Shown here piece by piece: positions 44,517-52,971 of a DNA stretch of 64,000 nucleotides. Location: contig NZ_OMPO01000001.1 in NCBI RefSeq assembly GCF_900292035.1, positions 1,371,192 through 1,435,191 of the forward strand, in the 5' to 3' direction. Source of the DNA: Blastococcus sp. Marseille-P5729. GTDB lineage: Bacteria; Actinomycetota; Actinomycetes; Mycobacteriales; Antricoccaceae. How positions within the stretch are numbered: position 1 is the first letter of the stretch; every line of letters starts with the position of its first letter. Position numbers and translations under genes: made by a program. The notes below the pieces were generated by a model, which saw nothing but the letters and a program-made list of their open reading frames with translations, did not search any database and had not been told where the DNA came from.

Positions 44517-46146
44517 CGCGCCCTCCCACCCGAGCAGCCGCAGCCATCACGACCTCGTCGACGGTGAGCCACGGAGCGGGAGCCAGGATCTTGGCCACCT
44601 GCGGCGCGTACGCCGGGGATGCCGTCATGATCTCGCGGGGCGATCCGTCGGCGACCACGTCGCCGTCCGCCATCACTACGACCCGATCCGAGACCCCGGC
44701 CGCGAACTCCACGTCGTGGGTCGACAGCAGCACTGACCGCCCCGCGTCTCGCAAGCCGCGTAGGATCGCCGTCAGCTGAGCCTTCGCCGAGTAGTCCAGT
44801 CCCCGCGTCGGCTCGTCCAGGATCATCACCCGCGGCCTGGCGGTCAGCTGGATCGCGAGCACCAGCGCGAGCTTCTGACCTTCGGACAGGTCCCGAGGAT
44901 GGGTGCCGTCATGAATGCCCGGCGCGAGCGAGTCCAGCAGACCACGGCAGGTCCCGGGGATGGCCTTGCTCTCGCGGTCGGCCTGCCCGCACTCTGCTCC
45001 GACCGACTCCCGATAGAGCAGGTCGGACGCCGTCTGCGGCACCAGACCGATCGTCGTACGACGATCTCCCGCATCGAGCTCGCGGGGATCTCGCCACGCC
45101 CCGTCGACCAACACGCTCACCTTGCCTCCGGCGTGCGGTCCACTCCCCTGGATCGCCCACATGAGGGATGACTTTCCCGCGCCGTTGCGGCCCATCAACG
45201 TGACGATCTCGCCTGCATGCAACGCGAGCGTGGCCTCGCGGACGGCGACCAGTGGTCCGTGCGCAACCGACAGCCGTTCGGTTCGCACGGCCACCTCACC
45301 TGCCACGCACTCTCGCACCGGCGGGGGCGTCAGCTGGGCGCGCAGTGCCGTGGCTCTGCGACGAGCGTCCCGGACGGCGAGTGGCAAAGGCCGCCATCCA
45401 GCCCAGCGGCCCAGCTCGACGATCGGTGGCGCGACCTGCGCGTCCAGCATGATCTCCGCGGGATCACCGTCCACCGCGGTGCGGTCGGTGCGCACGTGGA
45501 TGATGTGGTCGGCGTACGCCAGCACCCGTTCGATGCGGTGCTCGGCGAGGACGACGGTCACAGCGAGGTCCTGTACGAGCCGGGCGATCGTCGCCAGCAC
45601 CTCCTCGGCAGCGGTGGGATCCAGCGCGGACGTCGGCTCGTCGAGCACGATCACCTGCGGGTGGGTCGTCAGCACCGATCCGATCGCGACCCGCTGCTGT
45701 TGGCCACCGGAGAGCTGCCGCAGCGACGCACCGCGCAGGTCGGCGATCCCGAGAACGTCGAGGGTCTCCTCCACCCGCTTGCGCATCACGGACGGCGCGA
45801 GGCCGAGCTGCTCCATCCCGTAGGCGAGCTCCTCCTCGACCGTGTCGGTGACGAACCCGGCCAACGGGTCCTGCCCGACGACACCGACGAGGTCGGCGAG
45901 GTCGCGCGGCCGAAGGGTCCGGGTATCGCGGCCGTGCACGAGCACTCGGCCGCCGAGCGTGCCGCCGGTGAAGTGCGGGACGCTGCCGTTGATCGCGCCG
46001 AGCAGCGTGCTCTTGCCGGAGCCGGTGCGCCCGATGACCAGCGCGAGGGACGCCTCGTCAATCTCGAAGCTCACGTCGCGGAGCGCGGGAGCCGCCGCGT
46101 CGGCGTACTGCACACTCACGCCCTCGAAGCTGACCGCGGAGCTCAC
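44509..46146 (-). CDS. Fused tandem ATPase of ECF transporter (EcfA-EcfA')
   Basis: The start is GTG 46146 inside the EcfT stop (GTGA overlap); longer 5' readings overlap EcfT. The 545-residue protein has two ABC ATPase domains. The first has Walker A GRTGSGKSTLL, signature LSGGQQQR and Walker B VIVLDEPTSALD. The second has GRNGAGKSSLM, the variant signature LSEGQKLAL and VMILDEPTRGLD. Fusion of both ATPases into one chain is common in actinobacterial ECF modules. The protein drives import through EcfT and the S component encoded next to it; membrane helices are absent, so it sits on the cytoplasmic face. Confidence 0.92.
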   Translation of the reverse strand: MSSAVSFEGVSVQYADAAAPALRDVSFEIDEASLALVIGRTGSGKSTLLGAINGSVPHFTGGTLGGRVLVHGRDTRTLRPRDLADLVGVVGQDPLAGFVTDTVEEELAYGMEQLGLAPSVMRKRVEETLDVLGIADLRGASLRQLSGGQQQRVAIGSVLTTHPQVIVLDEPTSALDPTAAEEVLATIARLVQDLAVTVVLAEHRIERVLAYADHIIHVRTDRTAVDGDPAEIMLDAQVAPPIVELGRWAGWRPLPLAVRDARRRATALRAQLTPPPVRECVAGEVAVRTERLSVAHGPLVAVREATLALHAGEIVTLMGRNGAGKSSLMWAIQGSGPHAGGKVSVLVDGAWRDPRELDAGDRRTTIGLVPQTASDLLYRESVGAECGQADRESKAIPGTCRGLLDSLAPGIHDGTHPRDLSEGQKLALVLAIQLTARPRVMILDEPTRGLDYSAKAQLTAILRGLRDAGRSVLLSTHDVEFAAGVSDRVVVMADGDVVADGSPREIMTASPAYAPQVAKILAPAPWLTVDEVVMAAAARVGGRDE

Positions 46147-47273
46147 GCCGGCACCTTCTGACGGTCGGCAGCAGGGCGAGCAACGCGCCGTACCGGCACG
46201 GGTGCGGGAGGTGTGAGGAAGGCGGGCAGCGCGGCCGTGAGGATCGCCAGAGCGGCGGGCCACGGCAGCAGCGGTGGGCCAAGCGGTTCGAGTGGCATCG
46301 CCAGCGCGTCGGGGAACCAGTCCGACCCGAAGAGCATCACCGCCGCGACCAACGCGCCGCAGGCCACGGTCAGCAGCTCGGGCCAGCGCCACTGCTCGCG
46401 GCGGTACGCCGTACGGGTGCTGCCGCGGCCGCCGAGCCACAGCCCACCCAGCCCGATGACCAGGCCGGCGACGAGCAGCGGGACGCCGTACGGCCCGGCC
46501 GCGGTCGGGTCGAGCAGCTGATACGCGCCGACGCAGACGCCGAGCAGCCCGATCGTCGTGAGGGCAGCGGTTGCGCGCCGTCGCCCGGCAGGGCTCGCCG
46601 GGCCACGACCGTAGCCGCGCGAGTCCATCGCACCGGCCAGCGCCAGTGAGCGGTCGAGCGTGTCGTGCAGCACCGGCAGCGCGATCCGCGGGAGCGCGCG
46701 GATCCCCTTGCCGTGGTCACCCCGCAGCGCCCGCGCCCGATTGACCCGCATGACGCTCTCGGCCATCTGCGGCGCGACCGTGATCGAGACGACCACAGCG
46801 GCGCCGATCTCGTGCAGCGCGTTGGGTAACTGGCGCAGCATGCGCTTGGGGTCGGCGAGCGTGTTGGCCGCGCCGATCGCGATGATCATCGTGGCGAGGC
46901 TGAGGCCTTGGACGGCGGCGCCCAGCAGTCCTTCGAGGTAGACGTCGCCGAGTAGCTCGATGCCCGCAGCCCACGACGGTAGCTGGAAGCGGGGCAGCGG
47001 CAGCACCCGGACCTCGCCGTACTTCAGCCCGACGAGGACGTGCAGCACGATGCGCAGGACGACGATGATCCCGCCGAGCACGAGGTACAGCCGCCAAGCC
47101 TTCGCCCAGGGCGAGCTGCCGCGGCGGCTGGTGACTACCAGCGCGATGACGCCGAGCATCATCCCCAGCAGCAAGAGGTTCGTGGTGGTGCTCGCCGCGA
47201 TCGCGATGCCTATCGCCCACGCCCACCAGGCGAGCGGGTGCAGCGCGCGCGGCAGCAGGCTAACCGCTGTCAT
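46143..47273 (-). CDS. ECF transporter transmembrane coupling subunit EcfT
   Basis: This 376-residue protein starts at ATG 47273, overlapping the upstream DUF4430 gene by 14 bases. The N-terminal hydrophobic helices (PLAWWAWAIGIAIAAS, TNLLLLGMMLGVIALVV) are followed by a cytosolic segment with the two EcfT coupling motifs, RARALRGDHG and MDSRGYGRG. Three or more C-terminal helices follow. The family length is usually about 260, so the extra C-terminal membrane segments are additional. It transmits ATP hydrolysis to the S component. The frame is open to 47591, but that part overlaps the neighbour and reads as non-coding. Confidence 0.88.
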   Translation of the reverse strand: MTAVSLLPRALHPLAWWAWAIGIAIAASTTTNLLLLGMMLGVIALVVTSRRGSSPWAKAWRLYLVLGGIIVVLRIVLHVLVGLKYGEVRVLPLPRFQLPSWAAGIELLGDVYLEGLLGAAVQGLSLATMIIAIGAANTLADPKRMLRQLPNALHEIGAAVVVSITVAPQMAESVMRVNRARALRGDHGKGIRALPRIALPVLHDTLDRSLALAGAMDSRGYGRGPASPAGRRRATAALTTIGLLGVCVGAYQLLDPTAAGPYGVPLLVAGLVIGLGGLWLGGRGSTRTAYRREQWRWPELLTVACGALVAAVMLFGSDWFPDALAMPLEPLGPPLLPWPAALAILTAALPAFLTPPAPVPVRRVARPAADRQKVPA

Positions 47274-47883
47274 TGTTGCGCTTGCGGGCCACGACGAGCG
47301 CCGCGATGCCGAGGCCGGCGACTGCCGCCCCGCCGAGCGTGGCGCCGAGCGCGCCGCTCGTCGACTCATCCTCAGGGTCCGCGCTGCTGGAGGACGGCGA
47401 CTCGTCGGAGGACGCCGCCCCCGCCGCGGCGGCAGGGACCTCGCCAGGCTCGTGACCGGTGTACGACCACGCGACCGCATCTCCCGCGGACAGCTCGACC
47501 TCCGCGGCGCCGACGGTCGAGTAGGTCCAGTCCGCGCCGTCCTCGCTGTAGTAGAGCGACCAGTAGGCGTCGGCCTGGGGCATCTGCACACAGCTCTGGT
47601 CGTCGGGCTGGCCGTCGATGCGGCACACTACGCCGGGGAACTTCTGCACCTGGGTGACCTCGACGACTGCCTGGGTGGCTTCCAGCGCGCTCATCGACCC
47701 GCCCGTCGCGCAGTGTAGCTGTCTTCCATCGGCGTTCGAGATGACGACGGTGATCCCGGTGCCGGCTGCGCATGCCGCGGCGTGCGCCGTGCCCGGGGTC
47801 GCGGCGACCGTCGTCAGGGCGACGAGTCCCGCGGTCCCGAGGACGGCTGCGAAACGCCTCGATGGCATGCGCACCGCGGTCAT
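47260..47883 (-). CDS. Secreted, membrane-anchored DUF4430 protein (transcobalamin beta-domain-like)
   Basis: This 207-residue protein starts at ATG 47883, overlapping the upstream stop (ATGA). A signal peptide (RRFAAVLGTAGLVALTTVAA, cleaved near AHAAA) comes first. A single DUF4430-like beta domain (about 40-148) follows, with GITVVISNADG and YWSLYYSEDGADWTYS; the phrase 'YW-x-Y...DG-x-W' is typical. A Ser/Asp/Glu linker, a C-terminal helix (about 183-203) and the basic tail RKRNNDSG end the protein. In animal intrinsic factor and transcobalamin this fold is the C-terminal half that closes over cobalamin. Here it is a separate chain next to the alpha-barrel half. It should sit outside, tethered to the membrane, passing corrinoid to the ECF importer. 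Confidence 0.82.
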   Translation of the reverse strand: MTAVRMPSRRFAAVLGTAGLVALTTVAATPGTAHAAACAAGTGITVVISNADGRQLHCATGGSMSALEATQAVVEVTQVQKFPGVVCRIDGQPDDQSCVQMPQADAYWSLYYSEDGADWTYSTVGAAEVELSAGDAVAWSYTGHEPGEVPAAAAGAASSDESPSSSSADPEDESTSGALGATLGGAAVAGLGIAALVVARKRNNDSG

Positions 47884-49127
47884 GAGCGCGTGCCGGGACG
47901 GCGAATGGTGTAGACGAGCAGGCCGACGCTCACGAACACGACCAGGCCGACCGCGGTCAGGTATCCGGCGGTGCCACCCGGCTCCTGTGCGGCGCCGTCC
48001 TCGCCGTCCTCGGTGTCCGCGCCGGACTCGGACGCCGCGGCCCCCTCGGCCGCGCACGAGACCTGCGGTGTCGTCGCGTCACCGCCCGCAGTGACGGTCA
48101 GCAGGCTGGTGTCCGCGAGGCCCATCACCGCCTGCGCCGTCGCCCGGGCGTCCTGATCGACCGGACCGTCCTGCTGGGCGGCGTCGTAACCCGCCTGGTC
48201 GTACGAGACGACACCGGTCAGGTCGGTCTCACCCGAGGTGCAGGTGTGCTGCAGCGCGGCGAGGTAATCGTGAGCCGCTCCAGCCTCCTCGGTGCGCCCG
48301 CCCGCGGTGAGCGCGGCCGCGGCCAGGCCGGTGCTGTTCGCATTCGGGCCCTCGGTGGTGGAGCCGCCGCCGAACCCGCCGTCCTCACGCTGCGTCGCCG
48401 CGAGGTAGTCCAGGCCCTCGGTGACGTCATCGTCGTCCGCTCCCGCGACCGCGATTAGCGCCTGCACGGCCATCGCCGTGGCGTCGGGGTCGGACAGGCA
48501 CTCCCCGCCCGTCGGGGCCAGCTGGAATCCACCGTCACCGCATTGCTGCGAGCGCAGGTACTGCACGGCCGGCTCGTTCACGGCGGCCCCGGCGCGAGAG
48601 AGGCCGAGGATCGCGAAGGACTGGCCGATGTTGTTGCTGTAGTCCTCGGTGCTCGAGATGTCCGAGTATCGGCCGGGTTCACGGGCCCCCTCGGTGGAGG
48701 TCACCAGCGCGACCAGGTCGAGGCCTCCGAACGACGTGGGGTTCTCGCCGCGGGCTGCCGCGAAGAACAGTGCCTTGCCAGCCGCGTTCGCGTAGGTCTC
48801 GCCGCCCGTACCGACGTAGTCGGCGATGTTGGCCGCCAGCCACTTCGTCGACGCGTCGGCCTGGTCCTGCGCGACGCCCGCGGCGTCAAGGGCGAGGACG
48901 GCGTCCAGGGTGAGGCCATGATCGGGGAAGCTGTCGCCCTCGAACTCGCTCGAGAGATGGTCGTCGCCGTCCGCCAGCTGGGCGGCGAGATAAGCCGCCG
49001 CCGCCTCGGCATCGGTCGCGCCGCCGTACGCAGGGTCGGCGTACGCGGACGACGGCGCCAGGAGCGTCATCGCGAGCAGCCCGGTCACGGCGGCGGTGCC
49101 TGCGCGGCAGAGAGTGCGGATACCCAT
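47880..49127 (-). CDS. Secreted, membrane-anchored alpha/alpha-barrel protein (transcobalamin alpha-domain-like)
   Basis: This 415-residue protein starts at ATG 49127, six bases after GAAAGGA. The signal peptide is MGIRTLCRAGTAAVTGLLAM and onward to about SAYA. Residues about 35-340 are prenyltransferase/squalene-cyclase-type repeats forming an alpha6/alpha6 barrel: repeated helices such as QSFAILGLSRAG, ATAMAVQALIAVAG, STGLAAAALTAGG and RATAQAVMGLA alternate with QCGDGGFQL and QREDGGFGGG turns. An acidic linker, a transmembrane helix (LTAVGLVVFVSVGLLVYTI) and RRPGTRS end it. The same barrel forms the N-terminal half of intrinsic factor and transcobalamin. With the next gene's DUF4430 domain it could form a two-chain corrinoid trap on the cell surface. 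It is the first gene behind a cobalamin riboswitch. Confidence 0.82.
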   Translation of the reverse strand: MGIRTLCRAGTAAVTGLLAMTLLAPSSAYADPAYGGATDAEAAAAYLAAQLADGDDHLSSEFEGDSFPDHGLTLDAVLALDAAGVAQDQADASTKWLAANIADYVGTGGETYANAAGKALFFAAARGENPTSFGGLDLVALVTSTEGAREPGRYSDISSTEDYSNNIGQSFAILGLSRAGAAVNEPAVQYLRSQQCGDGGFQLAPTGGECLSDPDATAMAVQALIAVAGADDDDVTEGLDYLAATQREDGGFGGGSTTEGPNANSTGLAAAALTAGGRTEEAGAAHDYLAALQHTCTSGETDLTGVVSYDQAGYDAAQQDGPVDQDARATAQAVMGLADTSLLTVTAGGDATTPQVSCAAEGAAASESGADTEDGEDGAAQEPGGTAGYLTAVGLVVFVSVGLLVYTIRRPGTRS

Positions 49128-49134
49128 GGACATT

Positions 49135-49385
49135 CCTTTCGCGGGGCCCGTGGCGTCTCCAGTCGCCACTCACGAAAGGGCCCCCGGCAAGCTGGTGCTC
49201 GGCGAGGGCGGTCCGGTTGGGGTCCGGACTCCGCCCGCTCTCCTCGACGGTTGATGGAGTCACTGCGCCCCCGGGCATTCCGACTTCACCTTGCGGCTTC
49301 ACGGCTGCGGGTCAGTGCCGGGTTCTCACCGGCTTCCCCCAGGAGTGCGATGCACCAGGCAGTTTACACCCGGCAGCCATCAGAC
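49135..49385 (-). ncRNA. Cobalamin riboswitch with RBS-sequestering stem
   Basis: On the minus strand 49345-49275 reads GGGGGAAGCCGGTGAGAACC then CGGCACTGACCCGCAGCCGTG, the hallmark B12-box region, followed by AGTCGGAATGCC. Downstream, CCTTTCG (49173-49179) pairs with CGAAAGG (49135-49141), which contains the ribosome site of the gene starting 49127. It encloses a GTGGCG/CGCCAC stem (49164-49169 with 49150-49155). Cobalamin binding would favour this stem and block translation of the uptake operon. The outer limits are approximate. 49386-49540, between it and the LLM gene, holds only presumed divergent promoters. Confidence 0.9.
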
Positions 49386-49540
49386 CGTGGGCGTGCGCTG
49401 GGCGGGACGGCGCGGTGACATGCCGGACCCATGATGGTGGGGGCACGGTGTCCGGAGAAATCATCGACAGGGTGCGATACAACGCGAACCACACACCCGC
49501 CGCACCGCGGAGTCCACGCGGGTCACCCTAGGATCGGCAC

Positions 49541-50560
49541 ATGAAGTTCCAGACCTCGATCGACCGCGCCAGAATCGAGACCGCAGGACAGCAGGCCTCC
49601 CGCGCGGAACAAGCCGGGTACGACGGCATCGCGACCGTCGAGGCTCTCCACGACCCGTTCATCCCACTGGCGCTGGCCGCAGTTGAAACGGAGCGGATCG
49701 CCCTTACCACAGGGATCGCGGTGGCCTTCGCCCGCTCACCGATGACGACTGCGCAGGCGGCGTACGACTTGGCGCTGCTGTCAAAAGGGCGCTTCACGCT
49801 GGGGCTCGGATCGCAGATCAAACCGCATATCGAGAAGCGGTTCAGCATGCCGTGGTCGCGGCCGGCTGCTCGAATGCGCGACTACCTACTCGCGCTGCGC
49901 GCGATCTGGTCCTGCTGGCAGGACGGGACCAGGCTGGACTACGACGGCGAGTTCTACCGTCACACGCTCACGACCCCCAACTTCACTCCCGAGGCCCACG
50001 AGTACGGACCGCCGAAGGTACGGATCGCCGCCGTCGGGCCGCGCATGACGGAGGTGGCTGGCGAGGTGTCCGACGGCCTGATCTGCCACGCCTTCACCAC
50101 CCCGCAGTACATCCGCGAGGTCACCGCCCCGGGTGTGCGGACCGGAGCCGAGCGGGCCGGGCGGCGGGCCTCGGAGGTGGAGCTGATAGCAGCGCCGATG
50201 GTGGCCGTGCTCGATGACGACGACCGGGTTCCGGAGATTCTTCGCAGCATCCGCAAGAAGCTTGCGTTCTACGGCTCGACGCCGGCCTACCGCGCCGTCC
50301 TCGAGATGCACGGCTGGGGGGCACTGCACGATGAGCTGCACGCTCTTTCCCGCCGCGGTGAATGGGACGAGATGGCGGGCCGGATCACCGACGAGCAACT
50401 GCATACGCTCGCAGTCATCGGCGAGTCGAGGGAGATCGCGGGCCGTCTGATCGACGAGTACGACGGTCTGTGCTCATGGGTGAGCCCATACATTCCGGAC
50501 GTCGATGCCCCCGATCTCATCGACCGCGTGGTCGCGGAGGTGGCCGCGCTTCGTAGCTGA
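49541..50560 (+). CDS. LLM-class F420/flavin-dependent oxidoreductase
   Basis: This 339-residue TIM-barrel protein starts at ATG 49541. It shows the luciferase-like monooxygenase pattern: AEQAGYDGIATVEALHDPF, then ERIALTTGIAVAFARSPMTTA, LLSKGRFTLGLGSQIKPH, WSRPAARMRDYLLALRAIW and PKVRIAAVGPRMTEVAGEVSDGL (each shorter than a domain). Actinobacterial proteins of this subgroup generally use F420 rather than FMN, but the cofactor cannot be settled here. The substrate is unknown. It is divergent from the cobalamin operon, and its stop abuts the hydratase remnant on the other strand. Confidence 0.88.
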   Translation: MKFQTSIDRARIETAGQQASRAEQAGYDGIATVEALHDPFIPLALAAVETERIALTTGIAVAFARSPMTTAQAAYDLALLSKGRFTLGLGSQIKPHIEKRFSMPWSRPAARMRDYLLALRAIWSCWQDGTRLDYDGEFYRHTLTTPNFTPEAHEYGPPKVRIAAVGPRMTEVAGEVSDGLICHAFTTPQYIREVTAPGVRTGAERAGRRASEVELIAAPMVAVLDDDDRVPEILRSIRKKLAFYGSTPAYRAVLEMHGWGALHDELHALSRRGEWDEMAGRITDEQLHTLAVIGESREIAGRLIDEYDGLCSWVSPYIPDVDAPDLIDRVVAEVAALRS

Positions 50561-50656
50561 CTACGGCTCGGCTCTCGTCCCGTTGCCGTTGTCCGGGTCG
50601 TCCAGCACCACGTGCGTCACCGGCCCGTCGGCGTCCAACCGCACCGTCTGCGTCAT
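50561..50656 (-). pseudogene. 31-codon remnant of an enoyl-CoA hydratase N-terminus
   Basis: ATG 50656 has GGGAG upstream and encodes MTQTVRLDADGPVTHVVLDD followed by PDNGNGTRAEP, then stops. The first strand-turn-strand looks like the start of crotonase-family proteins (VRLE..GPVA.VTLDRP.). It lies 28 bases downstream of an acyl-CoA dehydrogenase on the same strand, a common partner. It is probably the surviving 5' end of a lost hydratase gene; a genuine small protein is the alternative. Confidence 0.5.
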
Positions 50657-50684
50657 ACCCACTCCCGTCCTACACCGGTGGCGG

Positions 50685-51842
50685 CTAGTCGGGAAGGCCG
50701 CCGCGCTTCACGAGCTGGCCGACGATGACGTTGCGCTGGATCTCGTTGGTGCCTTCCCCAACGATCATCAGCGGTGCGTCGCGGAAGTAGCGCTCGACGT
50801 CGAACTCGGTCGAGTAGCCGTAGCCGCCGTGCACGCGGATCGCGTCCAGAGCGACCTCCATCGCGGTCTCGGAGCAGAACAGCTTCGCCATCCCGGCCTC
50901 GAGATCCGAGCGGCGCCCCTCCTCATAGCTGCGGGCCGCGTGCCAGAGCAGCTGCCGGGCGGCACTCAGCTTGGTGGCCATGTTGGCCAGGGTCGCGCCG
51001 ACCTGCTGATGCTTCCAGATCGGCTTGCCCATCGACTCACGCTCCTGCGAGTAGCGCAGTGCATCGTCGAACGCGGCTCGGCCGACGCCGGTGGCGCGCG
51101 CCGCGACCTGGATGCGACCGATCTCGAGGCCGCGCATCATCTGCGAGAAGCCCTTGCCCTCCTCGCCGCCGAGCAGTGCGTCAGCGGGCACCCGCGCGCC
51201 GTCGAAGCTCAGCTCGCAGGACTCGACACCCTTGTAGCCGAGCTTGGGCAGATCCTTGGAGACCTCGAATCCGGGCACCTTCTCCACGAGCAGGATCGAG
51301 ATGCCCTTGTGCCGCGGCTCGGCGTTCGGGTCGGTCTTGCACAGCAGCGCGACCAGGCCTGCCTTGCGGGCGTTGGTGATCCAGGTCTTCGATCCGTTGA
51401 TGACGTACTCGTCGCCTTCCTTCTTGGCAACGGTGCGCATGTTCTGCAGGTCGCTGCCGCCACCGGGCTCAGTGAGTGCCATCGTGGCGCGCAGCTCGCC
51501 GGTCGCCATGCGAGGCAGGTACTTCTGCTTCTGCGCCTCGGTGCCGTAGTCGATCAGCAGCTTGGAGACGACGGTGTGCCCACCCATCGCGCCGGCGAGC
51601 GACATCCAGCCGCGCGCGAGCTCCTCGGTGACGCGGGCATAGCAGGGAGTGGAGACCTTCACGTCGCCGTACGGCTCGGGGATGGCCAGTCCGAAGATGC
51701 CCATCTCCTTCATCGTGTCGATGAACTCCGTCGGGTACTCGTTGGCGTGCTCGATGGCCTGCACCTTCGGCTTCACCTGCTTGTCCACGAACTCGGCGAC
51801 AGCCTCGACGATGGCCTGCTCCTCGGCGTTCAGTTCAAACAC
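50685..51842 (-). CDS. Acyl-CoA dehydrogenase (FAD)
   Basis: This 385-residue protein starts at ATG 51842 (MFELNAEEQAIVEAV). It has the full acyl-CoA dehydrogenase set: GIFGLAIPEPYGD, MALTEPGGGSDLQNM (FAD/substrate loop), GSKTWITNARKAGL, RATGVGRAAFDDALRYSQER, RVHGGYGYSTEFDVERYFRD and VGEGTNEIQRNVIVGQL with catalytic base E363. The extra Gly in the EPGGGSD loop is typical of one actinobacterial subgroup. Upstream lies the palindrome ATTCTATAGAAT, a probable operator. Chain specificity is not readable. A decayed hydratase follows downstream. Confidence 0.92.
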   Translation of the reverse strand: MFELNAEEQAIVEAVAEFVDKQVKPKVQAIEHANEYPTEFIDTMKEMGIFGLAIPEPYGDVKVSTPCYARVTEELARGWMSLAGAMGGHTVVSKLLIDYGTEAQKQKYLPRMATGELRATMALTEPGGGSDLQNMRTVAKKEGDEYVINGSKTWITNARKAGLVALLCKTDPNAEPRHKGISILLVEKVPGFEVSKDLPKLGYKGVESCELSFDGARVPADALLGGEEGKGFSQMMRGLEIGRIQVAARATGVGRAAFDDALRYSQERESMGKPIWKHQQVGATLANMATKLSAARQLLWHAARSYEEGRRSDLEAGMAKLFCSETAMEVALDAIRVHGGYGYSTEFDVERYFRDAPLMIVGEGTNEIQRNVIVGQLVKRGGLPD

Positions 51843-51866
51843 GACGGTCCTCTCGATAACTCAGGA

Positions 51867-51878
51867 ATTCTATAGAAT
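51867..51878. promoter_or_regulatory. Palindrome ATTCTATAGAAT upstream of acyl-CoA dehydrogenase
   Basis: A perfect 12-bp palindrome lies 24 bases upstream of the gene starting at 51842, in an unusually AT-rich patch. Its position suits an operator for a TetR- or GntR-type regulator. The flanks CAGGA/TCCTG are offset, so the full site may be longer. The stretch 51880-52040 otherwise shows only the presumed promoter of the ABC gene. Confidence 0.45.
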
Positions 51879-52041
51879 CCTGTCAGGGTGTCCAGACGCC
51901 GGTCAATGCGCGCGGACTATCTGGATCGTCACTCCTGGCGGCATCCTCCATCCGGAGGATGCCAGCTCTGCCCGGCTGGAGGTTGTCCCGCCATGGCGCC
52001 GAGCGGAGCCTTGAACAGGACGACCTGGGAGGCGACCGCGC

Positions 52042-52971
52042 ATGGCGATCATCGAGATCGAGGAACTACGCAAGAGCTACGGCAGCACCATCGCCGTCGA
52101 CGGCCTGTCGTTGACGGTGGACGCCGGGGAGATCTTCGGGATCCTCGGCGCCAACGGCGCAGGGAAGACGACAGCGGCGGAGTGCATCGCCGGCCTGACC
52201 AGACCGGACGCCGGCCGCATCCGGGTAGCGGGCATCGACCCACACACCCAGCACGCCGCGCTGACGCGCGTCCTCGGCGTCCAGCTGCAGGAGTCCGGAC
52301 TGCCCGACAAGATCCGGGTCGCAGAGGCCACCGAGCTGTTCGCCGGCTTCCACGAGCAGCCCGCGGACGCCGGCTCGCTGATGCGCGATCTGGGGCTCGA
52401 TCCCCTCCGGGACAGGTACTACGGCAAGCTGTCCGGCGGGCAGAAGCAACGACTGTCGATCGCACTCGCACTCATCGGCAACCCGAAGGTGGCGATTCTG
52501 GACGAGCTGACGACCGGGTTGGACCCGGCTGCGCGGCGCGATACCTGGAGGCTCATCGACCAGGTCCGCGAGCGCGGCGTGACGATCCTGCTGATCACGC
52601 ACTTCATGGAGGAAGCCGAGCACCTGTGCGACCGCGTGGCGATCATCGCCCATGGGCGGTTGGCCGCACTGGACACGCCCGAGAACCTCGCAGCCGCTTC
52701 CGGAGCCGCCCATCGGATCCGGTTCCGTCCCACGCCGCCGATCGAACCCGAACGGTTGCGGGGGTGCGCCGGCGTGCGCTCCGCGCAACGTGCCGGTGAC
52801 GAGATCGAGGTGCTCGGCGAGGACGGCGCGCTGCAGTCGGTGATGAGCGAGCTCACGGCGATGGGGGTACGCGCCCACGCCGTCCGCGTCGACCAGTCGA
52901 CCCTCGACGATGCCTTTCTGTCGATCACCGGCGGCCAGGTCACCCACGACGACGAGGAGGTCCTCACATGA
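52042..52971 (+). CDS. ABC-2 type exporter ATP-binding protein
   Basis: This 309-residue protein starts at ATG 52042. It has Walker A GANGAGKTT, Q-loop VQLQESGLPDKI, signature LSGGQKQR and Walker B VAILDELTTGLDP, with Leu where Pro is usual in LDEPT, then switch His LLITHFMEEAEHL. A C-terminal DrrA-like extension of about 90 residues follows. It belongs to the drug-export/antibiotic-resistance type of ABC-2 ATPases. It overlaps the permease gene by 4 bases and is followed by a two-component system, so the four genes (52042-55590) probably form a regulated export unit. The substrate is unknown. Confidence 0.9.
   Translation: MAIIEIEELRKSYGSTIAVDGLSLTVDAGEIFGILGANGAGKTTAAECIAGLTRPDAGRIRVAGIDPHTQHAALTRVLGVQLQESGLPDKIRVAEATELFAGFHEQPADAGSLMRDLGLDPLRDRYYGKLSGGQKQRLSIALALIGNPKVAILDELTTGLDPAARRDTWRLIDQVRERGVTILLITHFMEEAEHLCDRVAIIAHGRLAALDTPENLAAASGAAHRIRFRPTPPIEPERLRGCAGVRSAQRAGDEIEVLGEDGALQSVMSELTAMGVRAHAVRVDQSTLDDAFLSITGGQVTHDDEEVLT

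Noticed and set aside
46147-46440. Longer ATPase reading upstream of GTG 46146
   Set aside because: It overlaps EcfT and lacks domain similarity; the GTGA overlap at 46143-46146 is the natural start.
47274-47591. Longer EcfT reading upstream of ATG 47273
   Set aside because: It overlaps the DUF4430 gene and is Arg/Pro/Ser-rich non-coding-like sequence.
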